This document shows, one piece after another, positions 60,327 through 64,000 of a stretch of DNA of 64,000 nt (the first letter of the stretch is position 1; every line of letters starts with the position of its first letter). The notes beneath the pieces were generated by a model that searched no databases, was not told the DNA's origin, and was given only the letters and a program-made list of their open reading frames with translations. The stretch spans positions 1 to 64,000 of the forward strand of contig JAVFAS010000004.1 in assembly GCA_034002405.1 (NCBI GenBank), given 5' to 3'. Source of the stretch: SZUA-365 sp034002405. Lineage in GTDB: Bacteria > Bacteroidota > Ignavibacteria > SZUA-365. A program made the translations under genes and the position numbers.

Positions 60327-60959
60327 ATGTTCATCAGTTTCGAAGGAATCGACTGTTCGGGCAAATCGACACAGATCGATCTGCTCGCACAACGTCTCGA
60401 AGAAAACGGATACGAGGTCCTTATCGTCCGGGAGCCCGGTGGCACTCCCATTTCCGAACGGATTCGCGAGCTGCTTCTCGATCTTCGGCACCGCGAGATG
60501 GACCGGCACACGGAACTGCTGCTGTTCTCGGCCTCGCGTTCACAGCTGGTAACCGAGCGCATCCTCCCCGCGCTCCACGCGGGCATCGTCGTGATCGCCG
60601 ACCGTTTTCACGACTCAACCACCGCATACCAGGGCTACGGGCGTGGTCTGGATATCACATCGATCGAACATGTGCAGAACATCGCAACGCATCAGGTGTA
60701 CCCGGATCGCAGTTTTTTTCTTGACATCAGTGTCGCGGAGAGTATCGAGCGACGGAAGCTGCGGCTGGCGAATGTCGACCGCATGGAGGAGGCGGACGGC
60801 GCGTTTTTCCAGCGCGTGCGTGACGGCTATCTGCACATCGCCTCCACCGCGCCGTCCCGTTTCCGCATCATCGACGGCATGCGTGCGCCGGAACCCATCG
60901 CCGAGGAAATCTGGGGATGGGTGGTCGCCAACCTGCCAACCGCGGAGGGAAACCATTGA
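60327..60959 (+). CDS. tmk: Thymidylate kinase
   Basis: 210 aa from the ATG at 60327, which has CGGAGG six bases upstream; an open frame before it overlaps xerD. E-G-I-D-C-S-G-K-S-T at residues 6-15 is the P-loop, with Cys at a position often held by Gly. E-P-G-G-T-P near residue 36, D-R-F near residue 94 and the A-Y-Q-G-Y-G-R-G segment are dTMP-kinase signatures. It phosphorylates dTMP to dTDP. The stop is shared with the TTG start of the protease gene. Confidence 0.95.
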   Translation: MFISFEGIDCSGKSTQIDLLAQRLEENGYEVLIVREPGGTPISERIRELLLDLRHREMDRHTELLLFSASRSQLVTERILPALHAGIVVIADRFHDSTTAYQGYGRGLDITSIEHVQNIATHQVYPDRSFFLDISVAESIERRKLRLANVDRMEEADGAFFQRVRDGYLHIASTAPSRFRIIDGMRAPEPIAEEIWGWVVANLPTAEGNH

Positions 60960-62611
60960 GAACGAATCGACCGCTTCTCCGCCGTATCGGCGTCGTCGTC
61001 GGCAGCGTCACCCTCATCCTGCTGCTCGGCGCGGCCATCGAGGAGAGCGTGCAGCGCGTGCTGCGCGGCGAGGAACTGCTCACCGCGGTGTACCAATCCA
61101 TCGTCAATGAATATGTGGAGGAGGTTTCTCCCGACGCTCTGTTCCGCGCCGGCGTGGAGGGAATGCTCCGGCATACCGATCCCTATGCGGAATTGATTGA
61201 ACAACGGGAAAACAGCGAAGTCGACATGCTCGCCAAGGGCGTGTATCATGGCCTCGGCATCAAAGTCGCGAAACACGGCACCCGGCATGTCGTCAGCTAT
61301 ATCTACGACGAGATCCGTCCGCTCACCAATCTACGTCTCGGTGACCAGCTCCTTCGCATCGATTCCGTCGATCTTCGAACGCAGGATGTGACGGATCTGC
61401 GGCCACTGCTTCGCGGACCGGCGGGAAGCACGGTCAACCTGCTCGTGCGGCGTCCGGGTATCAGCGACTCGCTCGCCATGACGGTGCTGCGTCGCAGCGT
61501 GACCATCGATCCCCTTCCCGTGGAGCGGATTTCGCCCGACGGTATCCTGTACCTCCGACTGTCACGGTTTACCCGAAGCGCCGCCGACAGCGTCGGTCGC
61601 GCACTCTCCCGGGCGCGGGAAACGGGACGTGTGCGCGGTATTGTCTTCGACCTGCGTGACAATCCGGGGGGACTTCTCGAAGCCGCGGTCGCGATCGCCG
61701 ACAATTTCGTCCCCGCCGGCACACCCATCGTCAGCATGCGGGGCCGTCAACCGAACGCGTTGCGCATGTACCGTGCACGGACGGACGCGCATGACGCCAC
61801 CGTTCCCATTGCCCTGCTTGTCAACGCGCGAAGCGCGAGCGCCTCGGAAATCCTGGCCGGTGCCATGCAGGATCTTGATCGTGGCATCGTCATCGGGCAT
61901 CGCACCTTCGGCAAGGGACTTGTGCAGACGCTGATTCCCCTCAGTTACAATGCATGGCTGAAACTGACGACGTCGCGATACTACATCCCCTCGGGGCGTT
62001 GCATTCAGCGCCTTGCGTACCCGGAGGGGAAAGCCGCGCGGGTGGAGAGTTCCGGAGATAACGATCCGGAATTCCGGACACTCCGTCTCGCGAGAATCGT
62101 GCGCGAATCCAATGGCATCGTTCCGGATCTTGTTCTTCCGCAGGATAGCCTCTCACCGCTCCGCCGTTGCCTCGAACGCTATGATGGCTATTTCGGCTTC
62201 GTGAGCCTGTACATCAACCGGAACGCACCGAAATCGGTCCCCCGCATCGGTGCCGGAATTCGTGCGGACTTCCGGCGGCATGCCGATTCACTCATGGCCT
62301 GCGAGGGAACAGCACTGTCCGACGCATACGACGCGTTGCGACGGGAGGCACGGACGCAGAATCTCGATGCATCCGGCACCCGTCTCGTCGAGGAGCTCGG
62401 CGAGAAAATCCGGCAGTTGCACGCACGGCGTTTCGACACCGAATGGGAGTTGATCCGCGCACGTCTCGAGGAAGAATTCATTTTTCACATGCATGGCGAT
62501 CTGGCGCGTCAGCGCCACCAGCTCACGAGGGACGACGCGGTGCAACGCGCGGAGACGCTGTTGCGCGACACCGCCGCCTATGAGGCGGCATTCCTTCCGG
62601 CGGAGCAGTAG
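60956..62611 (+). CDS. S41-family C-terminal processing peptidase
   Basis: 551 aa from the TTG at 60956, which overlaps the tmk TGA (TTGA) and has GGAGGG six bases upstream. A membrane anchor (about 10-27) is followed by the N-terminal helical domain, a PDZ domain (about 100-180) and the S41 catalytic domain with F-D-L-R-D-N-P-G-G near residue 232, catalytic Ser in A-S-A-S-E near 295-297, and Lys320 in F-G-K-G. The last ~120 residues form a charged helical tail. The enzyme should cleave protein C-termini in the periplasm. Confidence 0.92.
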   Translation: MRTNRPLLRRIGVVVGSVTLILLLGAAIEESVQRVLRGEELLTAVYQSIVNEYVEEVSPDALFRAGVEGMLRHTDPYAELIEQRENSEVDMLAKGVYHGLGIKVAKHGTRHVVSYIYDEIRPLTNLRLGDQLLRIDSVDLRTQDVTDLRPLLRGPAGSTVNLLVRRPGISDSLAMTVLRRSVTIDPLPVERISPDGILYLRLSRFTRSAADSVGRALSRARETGRVRGIVFDLRDNPGGLLEAAVAIADNFVPAGTPIVSMRGRQPNALRMYRARTDAHDATVPIALLVNARSASASEILAGAMQDLDRGIVIGHRTFGKGLVQTLIPLSYNAWLKLTTSRYYIPSGRCIQRLAYPEGKAARVESSGDNDPEFRTLRLARIVRESNGIVPDLVLPQDSLSPLRRCLERYDGYFGFVSLYINRNAPKSVPRIGAGIRADFRRHADSLMACEGTALSDAYDALRREARTQNLDASGTRLVEELGEKIRQLHARRFDTEWELIRARLEEEFIFHMHGDLARQRHQLTRDDAVQRAETLLRDTAAYEAAFLPAEQ

Positions 62612-62658
62612 TTCCCACGCCACCCTCGATCCCGCCTTGGCCGTGGACACCATCCCCC

Positions 62659-62699
62659 AAAACGAACGCACACCGTGAGGGACACTCACGGTGTGCGTT
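62659..62699 (-). terminator. Hairpin terminator between convergent genes
   Basis: AACGCACACCGTGAG (62665-62679) and CTCACGGTGTGCGTT (62685-62699) form a perfect fifteen-base stem with a five-base loop. On the - strand it is followed by CGTTTTGGGG, so it can end the iron-sulfur carrier transcript. On the + strand the T-run is missing, but the strong stem may still stop or stabilise the S41 protease mRNA. Confidence 0.75.
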
Positions 62700-62726
62700 G
62701 AAACATTCGCCTCCGGCGAATACCGG

Positions 62727-63083
62727 TCAGGAACTGAACGACGAGCCGCAACCGCAGGTACGCACCGCGTTCGGATTGTTGAACACGAATCCGCGTCCGC
62801 TCAGGCCGTCGGAATAATCGAGTTCGGTGCCTCCGAGATAAAACAAGCTCTTCGCGTCGATCACCAGGCGCACGCCATTGACCTCGAGTCGTTCGTCACT
62901 CTCCCGCACATCACCATCGAACCCCAGCGAGTACGAAAGACCGGAACACCCGCCTCCCTTCACTCCGATGCGGAGGAGATAATTTTCCGGGATGTCGTTG
63001 TCCGTTCGAATCGTCGCGATTTCCTTCGCGGCCTTGTCCGTTACGGTGATCTGACTCACTGCTTCTGTCATCTGCTCAGACAT
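62727..63083 (-). CDS. ErpA/IscA-type iron-sulfur cluster carrier
   Basis: 118 aa, the usual length. Cys46 in K-G-G-G-C-S-G and Cys110 and Cys112 in T-C-G-C-G near the C-terminus are the three conserved A-type carrier cysteines. G-L-S-Y near residue 48 and F-V-F-N-N-P-N-A near residue 100 are family signatures. A-type carriers pass Fe-S clusters to apoproteins. GGAG lies five bases before the ATG, after a long T-run. Whether it is ErpA, IscA or SufA cannot be fixed because no isc/suf genes are near. Confidence 0.92.
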   Translation of the reverse strand: MSEQMTEAVSQITVTDKAAKEIATIRTDNDIPENYLLRIGVKGGGCSGLSYSLGFDGDVRESDERLEVNGVRLVIDAKSLFYLGGTELDYSDGLSGRGFVFNNPNAVRTCGCGSSFSS

Positions 63084-63243
63084 GTCTACTCCAAAAAAAA
63101 AAGAATAATCGGAAATCAGTTCATTATACTAATGTAGAGAATCGTCGTCCGAATTCGCAAGTCGGGAATTCAGCCCCCGTCGGCACGGTCGCGGCCTGCC
63201 CGCGAACGGTGGGAAGGAGCGCGCGGGAGCACCATTCCGCCGG

Positions 63244-63561
63244 TCAGGCCACCACGCCCGCGGTTTCCTCGGCCGCCTGCTCCTCCTTCCGTGGTTTGAG
63301 CTGATACGAGTCGAGGTGCAGTGTAAAGGCGTTGCCCGCATACGGGACGGCGATCCCGCGTGTGCGCAAATCGGCGAGGAATTCCTCCGCCAGACGGTCA
63401 ACGGCGAGGGTGCCGATATCCTTGTGCGTGATGTCGCGCATATACCCGCGGATCGCGGCCTGCACGTCGCGGACGAAAAGATTGCTTTTGTGGTAGACCG
63501 GGATCCCCTGCGCGCGCATATAATCAAACAGCACCGTTTCACTCCCGACGAAGGATTTCAT
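63244..63561 (-). CDS. Small protein of unknown function
   Basis: 105 aa from the ATG at 63561, with AGGAG seven bases upstream. It has a mixed helical/strand pattern (F-V-G-S-E-T-V-L-F, a Y-M-R-A-Q-G helix, D-I-G-T-L-A-V-D-R-L-A-E-E-F) and a polar Glu/Ala-rich tail. There is no signal peptide or cysteine. No family was recognised. A gap of 160 bases separates it from the iron-sulfur carrier, and purN starts 226 bases away in the opposite direction. Confidence 0.6.
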   Translation of the reverse strand: MKSFVGSETVLFDYMRAQGIPVYHKSNLFVRDVQAAIRGYMRDITHKDIGTLAVDRLAEEFLADLRTRGIAVPYAGNAFTLHLDSYQLKPRKEEQAAEETAGVVA

Positions 63562-63599
63562 GAGAACGCTCCTTACTCCGTGGAAAATCCATTACCTGA

Positions 63600-63607
63600 C
63601 AAAAGTA
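63600..63607 (-). promoter_or_regulatory. Possible -7 element of the small unknown gene
   Basis: TACTTTTG on the - strand fits the TAnnTTTG consensus, 39 bases before the ATG at 63561. No TTG is found 19-20 bases upstream, so only half of the promoter is supported. The surrounding 224-base divergent region shows no other clear signal. Confidence 0.3.
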
Positions 63608-63786
63608 ACAGGAATTTTCCGAAATCCGTTCACGCCCCGTGCCGCGGTTGCACGCCGGCAGCGGACGACGGGACGTGTCGTACGACGCAAACCATTCACG
63701 TCGGCGCGTGGTATCCGCGGCATTCGTCTGATTGCTTCCAACCCGCATTTTCCGTACTATTCCGTTCTTGAAACGATGTGGACACC

Positions 63787-64000
63787 ATGCTCGTACTGGC
63801 GGTATTTGTTTCGGGACGTGGATCGAATTTCCTGTCCATTCAGCGTGCGATCGCGGAGCACCGCCTCGATGCCCGCATTGCCGTCGTGATCAGTAATCGA
63901 CGCGACGCCACCGCGCTGGAATCCGCCGCCGCGTTGGGAATTCCCGCGCGATCCTTCGCGGGAGTCGCCGAGGCGCAGCAGGTCGCTTGGATGCGCGACA
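63787..64000 (+). CDS. purN: Phosphoribosylglycinamide formyltransferase (3' partial)
   Basis: The first 71 codons are visible before the window ends. A-V-F-V-S-G-R-G-S-N-F near residue 4 is the PurN opening, which binds the ribosyl phosphate of GAR, and I-A-V-V-I-S-N-R-R-D near residue 32 is the second conserved strand. The enzyme transfers a formyl group from 10-formyl-tetrahydrofolate to GAR in purine synthesis. The catalytic Asn-His-Asp residues lie outside the window. Methionyl-tRNA formyltransferase is related but lacks this S-G-R-G-S-N start. Confidence 0.85.
   Translation, partial: MLVLAVFVSGRGSNFLSIQRAIAEHRLDARIAVVISNRRDATALESAAALGIPARSFAGVAEAQQVAWMRD

Noticed and set aside
63740..63780. 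TTG-N20-TACTATTC as a promoter for purN
   Set aside because: The spacing fits but the -7 part differs from TAnnTTTG at two of the fixed positions, so it is not supported.

Overview
The window is a 64 kb piece of a GC-rich, gene-dense bacterial chromosome with almost no intergenic space. Three things point to the Bacteroidota/Chlorobiota (FCB) group, perhaps an Ignavibacteria- or Kapabacteria-like lineage. The first is a type IX secretion protein of the PorQ family together with a secreted SGNH hydrolase that ends in a FlgD/T9SS-like C-terminal domain. The second is a lipoprotein whose lipobox cysteine is followed by Ser-Asp-Asp-Asp, the surface-export signature of Bacteroidota. The third is a TTG-N20-TAnnTTTG promoter in front of a tRNA gene. 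The lineage call is an inference from gene content; no marker phylogeny was run.

Region 1 (1-12107, + strand) is an accessory envelope-glycan island: a partial SGNH hydrolase, a secreted PIG-L deacetylase, two glycosyltransferases, a Wzx-type flippase, a hexapeptide acyltransferase, a FemAB-like acyltransferase, a GNAT and a cytosolic PIG-L deacetylase. Most adjacent stop and start codons overlap. Then come two tandem paralogous secreted proteins, each built of two copies of an unrecognised domain, a methyltransferase and a third glycosyltransferase. No polymerase or initiating transferase is visible, so the locus probably extends to the left of the window.

Region 2 (12124-31526, - strand) is housekeeping: ribE-ribD, a phosphodiester glycosidase, dxs, xseB, xseA, nadB, argD-like, coaE, rny, a structured RNA that is very probably 6S RNA, zapA, a coiled-coil gene, pheT-pheS, rplT-rpmI-infC and thrS. 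infC has its Shine-Dalgarno sequence correctly spaced only for an upstream ACG codon. A solitary tRNA-Val(GAC) with its own promoter and terminator follows at about 31.6 kb.

Region 3 (31832-43666, - strand) holds pdxJ, a CPBP membrane protease homologue, PorQ, a nitronate-monooxygenase-like flavoprotein, a surface lipase-like lipoprotein, acpS, a HAD phosphatase, a PhnP-like metallohydrolase, two conserved hypotheticals, hslU-hslV, rpoN and a cysteine-cluster protein.

Region 4 (43801-62611, + strand) runs from dprA through a MacA-like adaptor, a MacB-type permease without an ATPase and a TolC-like channel, then a RodZ-like protein, ligA, a STAS protein, two sodium:solute symporters, a HAD phosphatase, a 7TMR-HD phosphodiesterase, xerD, tmk and an S41 processing protease. 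Region 5 (62665-64000) has a terminator hairpin, an ErpA/IscA-type Fe-S carrier and a small unknown gene on the - strand, then the start of purN on the + strand.

No CRISPR array, insertion sequence, prophage or rRNA gene was seen, and no gene-free stretch exceeds about 300 bases. The most interesting items are the duplicated-domain secreted pair at 8385-9988, the probable ACG start of infC, the ATPase-less tripartite exporter, the probable 6S RNA, and the surface lipoprotein.
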